Shown: in pieces, positions 9,729 to 18,249 of the stretch
Numbering within the stretch: position 1 is the stretch's first letter
Layout: each line of letters begins with the position of its first letter
Assembly: GCF_011634895.1 (NCBI RefSeq)
Contig: NZ_SIRR01000005.1
Coordinates: forward strand, 186,001-250,000
Source of the DNA: Rheinheimera pleomorphica
Lineage (GTDB): Bacteria > Pseudomonadota > Gammaproteobacteria > Enterobacterales > Alteromonadaceae
Length of the DNA: 64,000 nucleotides
Reading direction: 5' to 3'
Made by a program: the position numbers and the translations under genes
The notes under the pieces: generated by a model
The model's input: the letters and a program-made list of their open reading frames with translations, nothing else
Told to the model about the DNA's origin: nothing
The model's database searches: none

Positions 9729-10745
9729 ATGAGTTATATCTTACTGACCGGCGGCGCCGGTTATATTGGCAGCCATACTGCACTGGAACTGTTAAACGCC
9801 GGTTTTTCGGTGCTGAGCTTTGATAACTTTAGTAACAGCTCAGCTGAAGCGCTTAACCGGGTGCAACAGTTAAGCGGTAAACCGCTTATTAGCATTGAGG
9901 GTGATATCCGCGATGAAGCAGCGCTGCGTCAGCTATTCAGCCAGTATGACATCAGTGCCGTGGTGCATTTTGCCGGTTTAAAAGCCGTGGGCGAGTCCAC
10001 CGAACTGCCGCTGCATTACTACGATAACAACGTTGCCGGTACGGTGACGCTGTGCCGGGTAATGCGCGACTTTGCTGTTAAAAAACTGGTATTTAGCTCA
10101 TCTGCTACCGTTTATGGTGATGCTAAACAGGTGCCAATCCCGGAAACAGCGCCGCGCTTTGCCACTAACCCCTATGGCCAGAGCAAACTGATGATCGAGC
10201 ATATACTGCAAGATCTGCAAACGGCAGAGCCAGACTGGGGTATTACCTTGCTACGCTACTTTAACCCGGTGGGTGCCCATGACAGCGGCCGTATTGGTGA
10301 AGATCCAAGCGGTATCCCGAATAACTTAATGCCGTTTATCTCGCAGGTGGCTGTCGGTAAACGCGACAAGTTGAGTATATTCGGTAATGACTACCCCACC
10401 CACGACGGTACCGGTGTGCGTGACTATATTCACGTGGTCGATTTAGCCCGCGGCCATGTTAAAGCCTTGCAGTATCTGCAGCAGCACAGCGGTATTGAGG
10501 CCATTAACCTCGGTACAGGCAGCGGTTACAGTGTACTGGATATGGTAAATGCCTTTAGCCGGGTTAATGGCGTGGCAGTGCCTTACAGCGCTGCGCCGCG
10601 CCGACCAGGTGATATAGCCATTTGTTATGCCGAGCCGTCCAAAGCCAAAGCCTTGCTGGGCTGGCAGGCCGAAAAAACGCTGGATGATATGGTGCGCGAC
10701 AGCTGGCGTTGGCAGCAGGCTAACCCTAATGGTTATTGCAGCTAA
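9729..10745 (+). CDS. galE: UDP-glucose 4-epimerase
   Basis: A 338-aa NAD+-dependent extended SDR enzyme that interconverts UDP-glucose and UDP-galactose for polysaccharide and LPS synthesis. The N-terminal Rossmann motif is GGAGYIGSHT (residues 8-17). Catalytic Ser124 (FSSSATVYG), Tyr149 and Lys153 (PYGQSK) fall at the same numbers as in E. coli GalE. The length is identical to the E. coli enzyme's. An ACAAGGACAG ribosome site precedes the ATG. The stop overlaps by 3 bp the stop of the convergent response-regulator gene. Confidence 0.97.
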   Translation: MSYILLTGGAGYIGSHTALELLNAGFSVLSFDNFSNSSAEALNRVQQLSGKPLISIEGDIRDEAALRQLFSQYDISAVVHFAGLKAVGESTELPLHYYDNNVAGTVTLCRVMRDFAVKKLVFSSSATVYGDAKQVPIPETAPRFATNPYGQSKLMIEHILQDLQTAEPDWGITLLRYFNPVGAHDSGRIGEDPSGIPNNLMPFISQVAVGKRDKLSIFGNDYPTHDGTGVRDYIHVVDLARGHVKALQYLQQHSGIEAINLGTGSGYSVLDMVNAFSRVNGVAVPYSAAPRRPGDIAICYAEPSKAKALLGWQAEKTLDDMVRDSWRWQQANPNGYCS

Positions 10746-11386
10746 CTGATAAGCCCCAGCTCCAGCGCTAACAACACGGCACGGGTGCGGTCACGCACCC
10801 CCAACTTACTTAAAATAGCCGAGCACTGGTTTTTTACTGTACCTTCAGATTTATACAGCGCAGTAGCAATCTCTTTATTGCTATAACCTGCCGCCATCAG
10901 CTGCAAAATCTGCAACTCTTTATCGGTTAACGGCTCCAGCTGCGCCGGCATGCTAAAATCGCTGTTACCGGCCCGTACATTACCGAGTAAACGTTCAGTA
11001 ATATTCGGGGCAAACCAACTAGCACCGCCAGCCAGAGTACTGATTGCTTCAACTAAGGTGTCCAGTGACACATCTTTTAGTAAAAAGCCCCTCGCCCCCA
11101 GGGAGATACTTTTTAACACCAGCTCATGCTCGTCAAAGGTGGTCAGAATAAGCACCGGCGTGTTGATCCCTGCCTGCTGTAAGGCCGCTAGGGTTTGTAC
11201 GCCATTCATCAGCGGCATGGATAAATCCAGCAAAATCACCTCTGGCTGATACAGGCGGCAAGCCTGCACAACCGTGCTGCCGTCGGCACATTCCGCCACT
11301 ACCTCTACTTTGCCGGAGAGGCCAAGTAAGCTTTTAATGCCATCGCGTATCAGCTTTTGATCGTCTACCAGCAACACCTTATGCAT
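10742..11386 (-). CDS. NarL/FixJ-type response regulator
   Basis: A 214-aa two-component transcription factor. The receiver domain occupies residues 1-~120, with acidic pair Asp8-Asp9, phospho-acceptor Asp54 (ILLDLSMP) and the conserved Lys in LLKDVS. A LuxR-type helix-turn-helix follows at ~148-205 (LTDKELQILQLMAAGYSNKEIA...GTVKNQ). The start MHKVLLVDD was preferred to a 52-codon extension because AGGAGA precedes it and the receiver fold begins here. It overlaps the upstream kinase gene by 8 bp, so the two form one operon. Its target genes are unknown. Confidence 0.92.
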   Translation of the reverse strand: MHKVLLVDDQKLIRDGIKSLLGLSGKVEVVAECADGSTVVQACRLYQPEVILLDLSMPLMNGVQTLAALQQAGINTPVLILTTFDEHELVLKSISLGARGFLLKDVSLDTLVEAISTLAGGASWFAPNITERLLGNVRAGNSDFSMPAQLEPLTDKELQILQLMAAGYSNKEIATALYKSEGTVKNQCSAILSKLGVRDRTRAVLLALELGLIS

Positions 11387-12521
11387 TATCACTCTCCTGA
11401 TACGGCAAACACATGCTAAGTTGCAGCGCACCTTGCGCTTGAGTAATAGCCAAACTGCCACCGCATTCGGCCAGACGTTCCTGCATGCCTCTGATGCCAT
11501 TACCCGGCTGCCAGTTTGCCGATAATTTGCCATTATCGACAATAGTCAGTTGCAGTTTGCCGTCGGTGACCTTGGCAGTGATTTGCATTTCAGATGCGCC
11601 GCTGTGTTTTAAACTGTTACTAATGGCTTCCTGCACTATGCAGAGCAAATGCTGTGCTTGCTGTAAATTGTTAAGCATAATAGCGGCAGGGATCTGTAAT
11701 CTTACGTTAAGCTGCTCAGGTAATAACGCCACTAACGGCTGTATCGCGTCCAACAGCGTCACATCTGCATACTGGCGCATCGTGCTTACCGCCTCACGCA
11801 CATCGGCCAGCAATAATTTGGCCAGTTGATGGCACTTGTCTATCTGCTGCTTCGCGTCGCCACTGCTTAAATGGCCGGCAACCTGCAGCTGTATGGTTAA
11901 TGCCGTCAGATGATGTCCGACTAAATCATGCAAATTACGTGCAATGCGGGTGCGTTCACTCTGACGTGAGGCCGCCTGCAGCAATTGCTGAGTTGCCTGC
12001 AGTTGCTGGTGTTTTTGCTCCAGCTCTTCTTTGGCTTTTTCGGCATCGCGGCTGGCGCTTTGCACTAACACGGCAAACAGATGGAAACTGCCGTACAACA
12101 AGGCAGTGATCCACACGCTATGACCACTTTGCCAGGCAACGACCGCAAACCAGCCCACCACCACCATGATCACCACCAGCATGGCCTGCGCGGTACGCAT
12201 CACAAAAGGTAACATCGCCGCCCAGATCACGGTTAAAATGGGCAAAAACTCAAAATGCCGCCCCGGTAACTGCCACAGCAGCGCAAAGGCCAGCAGCAAC
12301 TGTAATGCCAACAGTGGCCGGCCAAAACGGCCGCTCAGAGCAAAATCCCCCTGCTCTGTCGTAAGCAAGATGAACAAAGCACCGTACAGCAGAAATAACA
12401 CATGCACCAGCCAGTGGCTGGTGCCTGGCTGAACGCGTTGCAGGATAAAAATACTGATGCCATACACCAGCAGCCAGGTCAGTACACCGGCCAGGGTGGC
12501 AAAATCAAATTTTCGTTTCAT
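11379..12521 (-). CDS. NarL-type membrane sensor histidine kinase (HisKA_3)
   Basis: A 380-aa inner-membrane kinase. About six hydrophobic segments span residues 10-155 with no large periplasmic domain, so it probably senses a membrane or intramembrane signal, as DesK- and LiaS-like kinases do. A coiled coil (EKAKEELEQKHQQLQATQQ) leads to the HisKA_3 dimerisation box, with phospho-acceptor His198 in RNLHDLVGHHLT. The ATPase domain keeps an N-box (QEAISNSLKHSG) and glycine boxes (DNGK, GNGIRGMQERL). It is cotranscribed with the overlapping response regulator. The divergent DUF2306-like gene 130 bp away is a plausible but untested target. Confidence 0.9.
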   Translation of the reverse strand: MKRKFDFATLAGVLTWLLVYGISIFILQRVQPGTSHWLVHVLFLLYGALFILLTTEQGDFALSGRFGRPLLALQLLLAFALLWQLPGRHFEFLPILTVIWAAMLPFVMRTAQAMLVVIMVVVGWFAVVAWQSGHSVWITALLYGSFHLFAVLVQSASRDAEKAKEELEQKHQQLQATQQLLQAASRQSERTRIARNLHDLVGHHLTALTIQLQVAGHLSSGDAKQQIDKCHQLAKLLLADVREAVSTMRQYADVTLLDAIQPLVALLPEQLNVRLQIPAAIMLNNLQQAQHLLCIVQEAISNSLKHSGASEMQITAKVTDGKLQLTIVDNGKLSANWQPGNGIRGMQERLAECGGSLAITQAQGALQLSMCLPYQESDNA

Positions 12522-12651
12522 TGCGCCATTATGCGCAGCTTTATACCAACTGCAATAGGCCAGAAGTCATAGTGAGAATTCCTGACTTTCGGCACCTGCG
12601 TCGGCATCAGCCAGGGCGTAAGCTGCGGTTAACAACCAAAGGAGCTTCATT

Positions 12652-13416
12652 ATGCTAACGCTGCATACCGCTTTACTGTATTTACATATTGCACTGGGCG
12701 CCGTTGCCTTGCTGCTGTACTGGGTTCCGGTTATTGTCCGCAAAGGCAGTCCTGTGCATATCAATGCCGGTAAAATATTTTATTATCTGATGCTGACAGT
12801 CTCCGGCTCGGGCATCATTCTTTGCCTTATGGGCTTATATGATCCTGTTGGCATTTACACTGCCGGCAAGCAACTCAGTACTGAAAGCATTCAACGCATG
12901 TTGGTTTGGCGCATTCCGGTATCGCAGTTTTTACTGCTAGTCAGTCTGCTTACCTGGGTATCCGTGCGCCACGCCATCGGCGTATTAAAAGCCAAAGCCG
13001 ATCGCAGCCTGTTGCGCCGCTGGTACTATCAGGGGCCGGTATTTGCCATGTTTCCACTGGCGATATATGTGGCTTATCAAGGGTTCAGCATAGGCATGCC
13101 ATTACTGATTATTTTTGCTGTGGTTAGTCTTATAACAGCAAGCACCATGACCCTGTACGTTTATAAAAAACAGGTAAGCCCACGTGCCTGGATTATTGAA
13201 CACTTCGGAGCCATGGTCGGCAGTGGTATCGCTGTTTACACCGCGTTTTTTGCCGCCGGTGGTCGTAGAATGTTGGCCGAGCTATTACCTGATAACTGGC
13301 TACTGGTTAGCTGGCTGGCCGCACCGGTTATTGGAACTACCGCACTTATTACACTGACCGGCTACTACAAACGCAAATATAAAGTTCAGCCAAACAAGGC
13401 TTTACAACAGGGCTAG
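12652..13416 (+). CDS. multi-pass membrane protein, DUF2306-like
   Basis: A 254-aa protein with about seven predicted membrane helices and no signal peptide. The N-terminal pattern LHIALGAVALLLYW...RKGSPVHINAGKIFYY, with two histidines on adjacent helices and an R-K-G loop, resembles the DUF2306 family, whose function is unknown. The ATG has a strong AAAGGAG seven bases upstream. The gene is divergent from the NarL-type kinase operon and precedes a short-chain dehydrogenase in the same direction. The family call is from pattern memory and moderately sure; membrane location is firm. Confidence 0.68.
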   Translation: MLTLHTALLYLHIALGAVALLLYWVPVIVRKGSPVHINAGKIFYYLMLTVSGSGIILCLMGLYDPVGIYTAGKQLSTESIQRMLVWRIPVSQFLLLVSLLTWVSVRHAIGVLKAKADRSLLRRWYYQGPVFAMFPLAIYVAYQGFSIGMPLLIIFAVVSLITASTMTLYVYKKQVSPRAWIIEHFGAMVGSGIAVYTAFFAAGGRRMLAELLPDNWLLVSWLAAPVIGTTALITLTGYYKRKYKVQPNKALQQG

Positions 13417-13463
13417 AACCGGCTTACTGTCATGTCAGACTAAGCAGCAGAAAAAGCCGCAAT

Positions 13464-14267
13464 ATGAAAAATTCAGCAGTACAGAATAAAGTAATTTGGA
13501 TCACCGGTGCCTCGGGCGGTATTGGCGAGGCGCTGGCCCGCGAGCTGGCTGCCGACGGCGCCCGGCTAGTACTAAGTGCCAGGCGGCAGAGCGAGCTGCA
13601 GCGGGTACGCGCCAGTTTAGCCAACAGCAGCCAACATTTGTTGTTGCCGCTGGATATTACCGACGATGCCGCTATCGCCGCGGCAATTGACACCATACAA
13701 CAGCAAATTGGCGGCCTGGACTGGTTAATTAATAATGCCGGTATCAGCCAGCGCGCGCTGATTGTCGACACTACTGCAGACACCGATCGCAAGCTGTTTG
13801 AAGTCGATTATTTCGCGCAGATTAATGTAACCCGCCAGGCACTGCCGCTATTGCTGGCCGATGGCGGCGGCAAGGTGGTATTTGTTTCCTCCGTTGCCGG
13901 TTTAGTCGGCACTCAATATCGCGGCAGTTATTCCGCTGCCAAGGCGGCACTGCATTTATGGGCCAATAGCTTACGTGCTGAACTCTTTGATCAGGGTTTA
14001 ACGGTGGCCACTATCTTCCCGGGTTTTGTCAAAACCGATGTATCACTTAACGCCTTAACCGGCGATGGCAGCGCGCTTGGCAGCATGGACGACGCCCAGG
14101 CCAATGCCATGAGCGCAGACGCCTTTGCCGAAAAAGCAGTAAAAGCGCTGCTAAAAGGCAAAAGCTATATTGTTATCGGTGGGTTAAAAGAGCGCCTTGG
14201 CGCACTGGTATCGCGCTTATCGCCAGAACTGCTGTATAAAATGGTACGCAAAAGTACAGTACGTTAA
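13464..14267 (+). CDS. classical short-chain dehydrogenase/reductase
   Basis: A 267-aa NAD(P)-dependent oxidoreductase. The cofactor motif GASGGIGE is at residues 15-22 and NNAG at 90-93. The catalytic residues are Ser142/143 in FVSSVAG and Tyr156-x3-Lys160 in YSAAK. An Arg pair after the second strand (SARRQSE) suggests NADP(H) preference by family rule. The sequence resembles DHRS7-like bacterial SDRs acting on hydrophobic alcohols or ketones, but the substrate is unknown. Its stop overlaps by 4 bp the stop of the convergent TSUP gene. Confidence 0.9.
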   Translation: MKNSAVQNKVIWITGASGGIGEALARELAADGARLVLSARRQSELQRVRASLANSSQHLLLPLDITDDAAIAAAIDTIQQQIGGLDWLINNAGISQRALIVDTTADTDRKLFEVDYFAQINVTRQALPLLLADGGGKVVFVSSVAGLVGTQYRGSYSAAKAALHLWANSLRAELFDQGLTVATIFPGFVKTDVSLNALTGDGSALGSMDDAQANAMSADAFAEKAVKALLKGKSYIVIGGLKERLGALVSRLSPELLYKMVRKSTVR

Positions 14268-15010
14268 CTGAGCACTGCCTGATAAATCAACCGCAAACCG
14301 AGCAGCAACATGCTAATACTGATTACATGGTAAAAGGCTTTTTCGCTGAATTTATGTTGTAAGCTTATGCCAAGCTTTACCCCCAGCCACACCAGCGGCA
14401 AGCTAAGTAACGCATAGCCAAACAAGGCAGCATTAAGTTGCCCCAGCATTAAATACGGCGGCAGTTTCAGCAGGTTAACCACGGCAAAAAACACCACTGC
14501 CGTGGCCAGATAGTGTTGTTTCGGCATGCCCTGTGGCAATAAATACATATTCAGCGGTGGCCCGCCGGCATGAGCAACAAAGCTGGTAAAGCCGCTCAGT
14601 GCGCCTAACACGCGGCCGGCCCAGGGCGACGTTAACCATGACTGGTTTACCAGTTTTAGCAGCATATTCAGCGCAAATAGCAGCGTAATTATCCCCAGCA
14701 GCAAGCGTAAGCCGGTTTCATCTAACCAACCAAAGCTGGCATAGCCAACAATTATGCCGAGCAATGCTGCCGGTAGCAGCAGCGCTAAATGCTGCACATT
14801 GTGCTGCCCCCACCACTGACGCAGGCTCAGCACATCGGCAATGATTAAAATCGGCAATAACAACGCTGCCGCCAACGCCGGACTTATCACCAGCGACATT
14901 AACGGCACGGTAATACCGCCAATAGCCCCGGCAAAACCGGATTTGGAAATACCGGTCAACAGCACCGCCACAGCAATAACCAGCAGGGTTAACATATCAA
15001 TATCAGGCAC
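14264..15010 (-). CDS. TSUP (TauE/SafE) family membrane exporter
   Basis: A 248-aa integral membrane protein with about eight hydrophobic segments in two halves. It carries the TSUP N-terminal motif GISKSGFAGAIGGITVPLM and the second-half motif GFTSFVAHAGGPPLNMYLLPQG, which define the TauE/SafE family. Family members export sulfite, sulfoacetate or related organic anions. No sulfur-metabolism neighbours are present, so the substrate is open. The start taken is a GTG with AAGG seven bases upstream; an ATG five codons inside is the alternative. Confidence 0.9.
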   Translation of the reverse strand: MPDIDMLTLLVIAVAVLLTGISKSGFAGAIGGITVPLMSLVISPALAAALLLPILIIADVLSLRQWWGQHNVQHLALLLPAALLGIIVGYASFGWLDETGLRLLLGIITLLFALNMLLKLVNQSWLTSPWAGRVLGALSGFTSFVAHAGGPPLNMYLLPQGMPKQHYLATAVVFFAVVNLLKLPPYLMLGQLNAALFGYALLSLPLVWLGVKLGISLQHKFSEKAFYHVISISMLLLGLRLIYQAVLS

Positions 15011-15186
15011 TAGTCAGCCTTGTTTTAGTAAGTTCTTTCAAGTAATTCCAGTGTAAAACCAAACCTCAGGAGTGGCGAACATATCTTGGTAAGGCCTTCA
15101 ACTGAGGTCTTTTTGTTGCTTAAAACCCTCACACCATGCTTTAATACTTTTAATTTACATTAAATAAACAAGCTAAAGAGGGAACA

Positions 15187-15972
15187 ATGGCTATTACCAG
15201 CGGCAACGGAGCTGAAACACTCATACTATCTGCAAATGAAAAAGAATCTGTACAACAATTAATGGAACAGCTTAGCAAAGACAATTCTCATCTTTCAGAA
15301 GCTTTTTTTAGTGATTTTGCTAAGAACCAAGCTCCTGTATGGCAACGATACAGTAATGGTATATACAACCATCCCAAAACGTGGTGGATTGGAATAATTC
15401 AAGTTCTGATGATCACTGGATCTTTAGGTCCGAAACGAAAGGCTGAAGCCATGTTGCGGCAAAATGCTCTAGCTCAAATTTTGCACGAGCTTTTAAGATC
15501 AGAGAATATTGAACAAACACAACAACATATATTACAAGTTGTACGTTTTAATCTTAAATACCGAAAAAGCGATATTGCAGGCCGCTTTCACGGCGGTATA
15601 TTTACTAACTACGCGACTATGGTTGGCAGATTAGGTAAAAACATTCCTTCCGCCAAAAAATGGTCTGCGCGAATTACTAACCTAACAATTGCGAGCTTTG
15701 GAGCAGCTATTCAGGCAATAGCGTCGGGTTATAACTCTCCAGACGCTATTATGAACGCAGTCCTTACAGGAAACACAGAACGTATACCGGACGCTTTTCG
15801 TGCCATACCTCATACACCTAAAACGACAACTGAAGAAGATGGTATATCGTCCGCATTATTCGCAGAAATACAAGCAGTCCAAATTGCGAACAGTATTGAG
15901 TCAACCCCGATTCCCATCAAGGAGTTCTGCCGCAGACCAGAAAATATTAATTTGAAAGGTCTCTGCAGCTAA
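15187..15972 (+). CDS. unrecognised 261-aa protein in an AT-rich island
   Basis: I do not recognise a family. The protein has a polar N-terminus (residues 1-55) and a short hydrophobic stretch TWWIGIIQVLMITGSLG (~65-82) just before a basic patch. A mixed helical region with RKSDIAGRFHGGIF follows, then a second hydrophobic stretch LTIASFGAAIQAIASG (~165-182) and a polar tail ending in two cysteines. There is no signal peptide. Base composition is clearly lower in G+C than in the neighbours (one 60-base line at 15241 has 19 G/C), and codons such as AGA are used, suggesting recent transfer. A good GAGGG ribosome site precedes the ATG. The next gene starts 12 bp later, so the two look like an operon. 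Confidence 0.6.
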   Translation: MAITSGNGAETLILSANEKESVQQLMEQLSKDNSHLSEAFFSDFAKNQAPVWQRYSNGIYNHPKTWWIGIIQVLMITGSLGPKRKAEAMLRQNALAQILHELLRSENIEQTQQHILQVVRFNLKYRKSDIAGRFHGGIFTNYATMVGRLGKNIPSAKKWSARITNLTIASFGAAIQAIASGYNSPDAIMNAVLTGNTERIPDAFRAIPHTPKTTTEEDGISSALFAEIQAVQIANSIESTPIPIKEFCRRPENINLKGLCS

Positions 15973-15983
15973 GGAGTAGAATT

Positions 15984-16205
15984 ATGCAAGGCAGGAAACA
16001 AGGCTTTTTTAACTCGTTAAGAGCTTCAATAGCGGAATTATTGGATGAATTACTGACCTTTATCAGCTTTATTATCGCTATGTTCGCGGGACTATATTTT
16101 TCCTCCTGGTGGATCTTCTTCGTGGCACTTCTGGTGGGATTTGGCCTTGCAAGACTTTGCAGCAAGCTACTGCTAAAAAATGAAGACAAAACACACCCAA
16201 CTTAA
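15984..16205 (+). CDS. small two-TM membrane protein
   Basis: A 73-aa protein with two adjacent hydrophobic helices (LLTFISFIIAMFAGLYF and WWIFFVALLVGFGLARL). They are flanked by a basic N-terminus (MQGRKQGFFNSLR) and a charged C-terminus (KLLLKNEDKTH). Both ends are probably cytoplasmic. A textbook AAGGAG lies seven bases before the ATG, directly after the stop of the 261-aa gene, which supports it being a real gene and co-translated. It shares the low G+C of that gene. Small two-TM partners of this kind are seen as immunity or accessory proteins, but that role is only a guess here. Confidence 0.65.
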   Translation: MQGRKQGFFNSLRASIAELLDELLTFISFIIAMFAGLYFSSWWIFFVALLVGFGLARLCSKLLLKNEDKTHPT

Positions 16206-16294
16206 GTCTGGTGGGCAAAAATACTCATGGCCTTTCGCCAAACAAAATATTATATAAATCAAGTTATTGAATAAATCATAAGGGAAGTACATTC

Positions 16295-16594
16295 ATGAAA
16301 ACGCTGCAATGCTCTGCCTGCAAACACCAAGTGAGTTTAAAACAGGATGTCGCAACTAAAAAAGTTAACGGTATCTTTATGTTGCAGTGCGCTAATTGTC
16401 AGCAATGGAGCCATGAGCATCGCAACGCAGCCGTAGTAAAAAACCTTGGTTTAATGCTAATGATAACCGGCTCAGTGATGGGTTATTGTCAGCTTGGTGG
16501 CTTTATCACCGGCCCGTTGATTGCAGTCATCGGCGGTTTAATTGCGGTTGCTACACTATTTGCTGTGCCCAGAGCAGTGTATACCGGCACTTAA
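16295..16594 (+). CDS. zinc-ribbon membrane protein
   Basis: A 99-aa protein. The N-terminal 35 residues hold two CxxC pairs (CSACK at 6-10 and CANCQ at 32-36), a rubredoxin-like zinc ribbon. Two hydrophobic helices follow (LGLMLMITGSVMGYC and FITGPLIAVIGGLIAVATLFAV). It is therefore a membrane-anchored zinc-ribbon protein of unknown function. It is ~90 bp downstream of the 73-aa gene and in the same direction. A rho-independent-like hairpin shared with convergent rluB follows it. Composition is intermediate between the AT-rich island and the surrounding genome. Confidence 0.65.
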   Translation: MKTLQCSACKHQVSLKQDVATKKVNGIFMLQCANCQQWSHEHRNAAVVKNLGLMLMITGSVMGYCQLGGFITGPLIAVIGGLIAVATLFAVPRAVYTGT

Positions 16595-16623
16595 CCGCTG
16601 TTGAAGTATTTCTCAGACACAAC

Positions 16624-16643
16624 AAAGGCGCTTTCGCGCCTTT
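16624..16643. terminator. hairpin between the zinc-ribbon gene and rluB
   Basis: AAAGGCGC (16624-16631) and GCGCCTTT (16636-16643) form an 8-bp stem with a TTTC loop, and short T-tracts follow on either strand. Its position between convergent stops suits a bidirectional terminator. Confidence 0.7.
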
Positions 16644-16654
16644 ATCTTTAGTGC

Positions 16655-17665
16655 TTAACCTCTGCCTTCACGGCTGGGCTTTTTACCATTAGGCTGCCGT
16701 ATTGGCTTGCCTTTGGGCTTGGCCGGGCCTCTGCGACCTGCCGGCTTAGCGGCGTCCGGTTTAGCTGGCCTTGCTTCGCTTGGCTTGCGTTCTTTCGGTG
16801 TACGCGCCGGGGTTTTAGCGGCGATATCGTGCTTACGTACCGCGCGTTTCATGCTGGCCATGCGGCGGCGGCGCTCGTCGCGGTCTTCCGGCTTAACCAG
16901 GGTGGCCACTTCCGGCGCTAAGCTGACTAACTTACGCAGGTAATTTACCTCTTCCAGCGGATATTCGGCATAGCCACCGGCCGGTAAGTGTTTTGGCAGC
17001 AGTAAATCACCATAGCGCACGCGGATAAGGCGGCTAACCACAGCACCCTGTGACTCCCACATGCGGCGTACTTCGCGGTTACGGCCTTCGGTTAACACTA
17101 CATGAAACCAGCGGTTAATGCCCTCACCTGGCAGCGCTTTAATTTTTTTGAAGTTGGCTTTGCCGTCTTCTAACTCAACGCCGGTGCGTAAACGCTGGAT
17201 CATCGCATCATTGATCTCGCCAAACACCCTTACCGCGTATTCACGTTCGACTTCAAACTTGGGGTGCATTAAACGGTTCGCTAATTCACCATCGGTAGTA
17301 AACAGCAATAAACCTGAGGTGTTAATATCCAGCCGGCCGATGGCAATCCAGCGCGCGCCTTTAATGTTGGGCAGGCGGGAGAATACTGTTGGCCGCCCTT
17401 CCGGATCAGTACGCGAGCAAATCTCGCCTTCCGGCTTGTGGTAAGCCAGCACGCGACATATTTGCTGCTCTTCGCTGGCAATTTGTACCGGGTGGCCATC
17501 TACCCGCACTTGCTGGGTCGGGCTTACACGGTCGCCCAGTGTGGCCGGTTTGCCGTCTACCGTAACGCGGCCACCGCTAATCCAGTCTTCCATTTCGCGG
17601 CGCGAGCCTAAACCTGCGCGGGCTAATACTTTTTGCAGTTTTTCACTGCCGGCTTTTTCACTCAT
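16655..17665 (-). CDS. rluB: 23S rRNA pseudouridine(2605) synthase RluB
   Basis: A 336-aa RsuA-family enzyme that isomerises U2605 of 23S rRNA. It has an N-terminal S4 RNA-binding domain (residues ~8-65). The catalytic domain carries the essential Asp113 in [12 protein letters not shown] and the later NREVRRMWE motif. From about residue 255 the tail is strongly basic and rich in K, R, P and A, as in other RluB proteins. Its ATG overlaps the scpB stop by one base (TAATG), so scpA-scpB-rluB are translationally linked. Confidence 0.94.
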   Translation of the reverse strand: MSEKAGSEKLQKVLARAGLGSRREMEDWISGGRVTVDGKPATLGDRVSPTQQVRVDGHPVQIASEEQQICRVLAYHKPEGEICSRTDPEGRPTVFSRLPNIKGARWIAIGRLDINTSGLLLFTTDGELANRLMHPKFEVEREYAVRVFGEINDAMIQRLRTGVELEDGKANFKKIKALPGEGINRWFHVVLTEGRNREVRRMWESQGAVVSRLIRVRYGDLLLPKHLPAGGYAEYPLEEVNYLRKLVSLAPEVATLVKPEDRDERRRRMASMKRAVRKHDIAAKTPARTPKERKPSEARPAKPDAAKPAGRRGPAKPKGKPIRQPNGKKPSREGRG

Positions 17666-18249
17666 TAGTGCAATTCTCCTGTCGTCACGACGGTGTCGGC
17701 CAGATCCAGGCTAATGGCCTGAAATTCCGGCAAGGGCGGTAACTGGTTTAAATGTTTTAAACCAAAATAATCTAAAAATTCTTTTGTTGTCGCGTATAAG
17801 CCGGGCCGGCCCGGTACTTCTTTATGACCTACCACCTTGACCCAGCCACGGTCTAACAAGGTGCGCATGATCTGGCTGCTAACCGACACGCCGCGGATAT
17901 CTTCAATCTCGCCGCGGGTAATCGGCTGGCGATAGGCAATCAGTGCCAGGGTTTCCAGTACAGCACGCGAGTAGCGCGGCGAGCGCTCAGGCCATAGCCG
18001 GGCTAAATAATCACTCAGCTCCGGTTTGGTAATAAAGCGATAGCCGGATGCTGTTTCCGTTAAAATAATACCGCGCCCGGCGTAGTCTTGCATCAGCCGC
18101 GCTAAGGTATCGTTTAAGCGCTTTTTACTGACATTTAAGCCATCCAGCACGCTGCTTTGTAAATCCTCAGTACTAAGCGGCTTATCAGCAGCAAAAATGG
18201 CCGCTTCTACCAGCTGCATTAACTGCACGTCATTTATTTTGCCCGCCAT
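17665..18249 (-). CDS. scpB: SMC-Scp complex subunit ScpB
   Basis: A 194-aa winged-helix protein of the condensin-like SMC-ScpA-ScpB complex, which organises the chromosome. Family segments are clear: [19 protein letters not shown], then [24 protein letters not shown] and the C-terminal [19 protein letters not shown]. Start and stop overlap the neighbouring scpA and rluB genes by one base each (TAATG at both joints). No smc gene lies in the window. Confidence 0.95.
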   Translation of the reverse strand: MAGKINDVQLMQLVEAAIFAADKPLSTEDLQSSVLDGLNVSKKRLNDTLARLMQDYAGRGIILTETASGYRFITKPELSDYLARLWPERSPRYSRAVLETLALIAYRQPITRGEIEDIRGVSVSSQIMRTLLDRGWVKVVGHKEVPGRPGLYATTKEFLDYFGLKHLNQLPPLPEFQAISLDLADTVVTTGELH

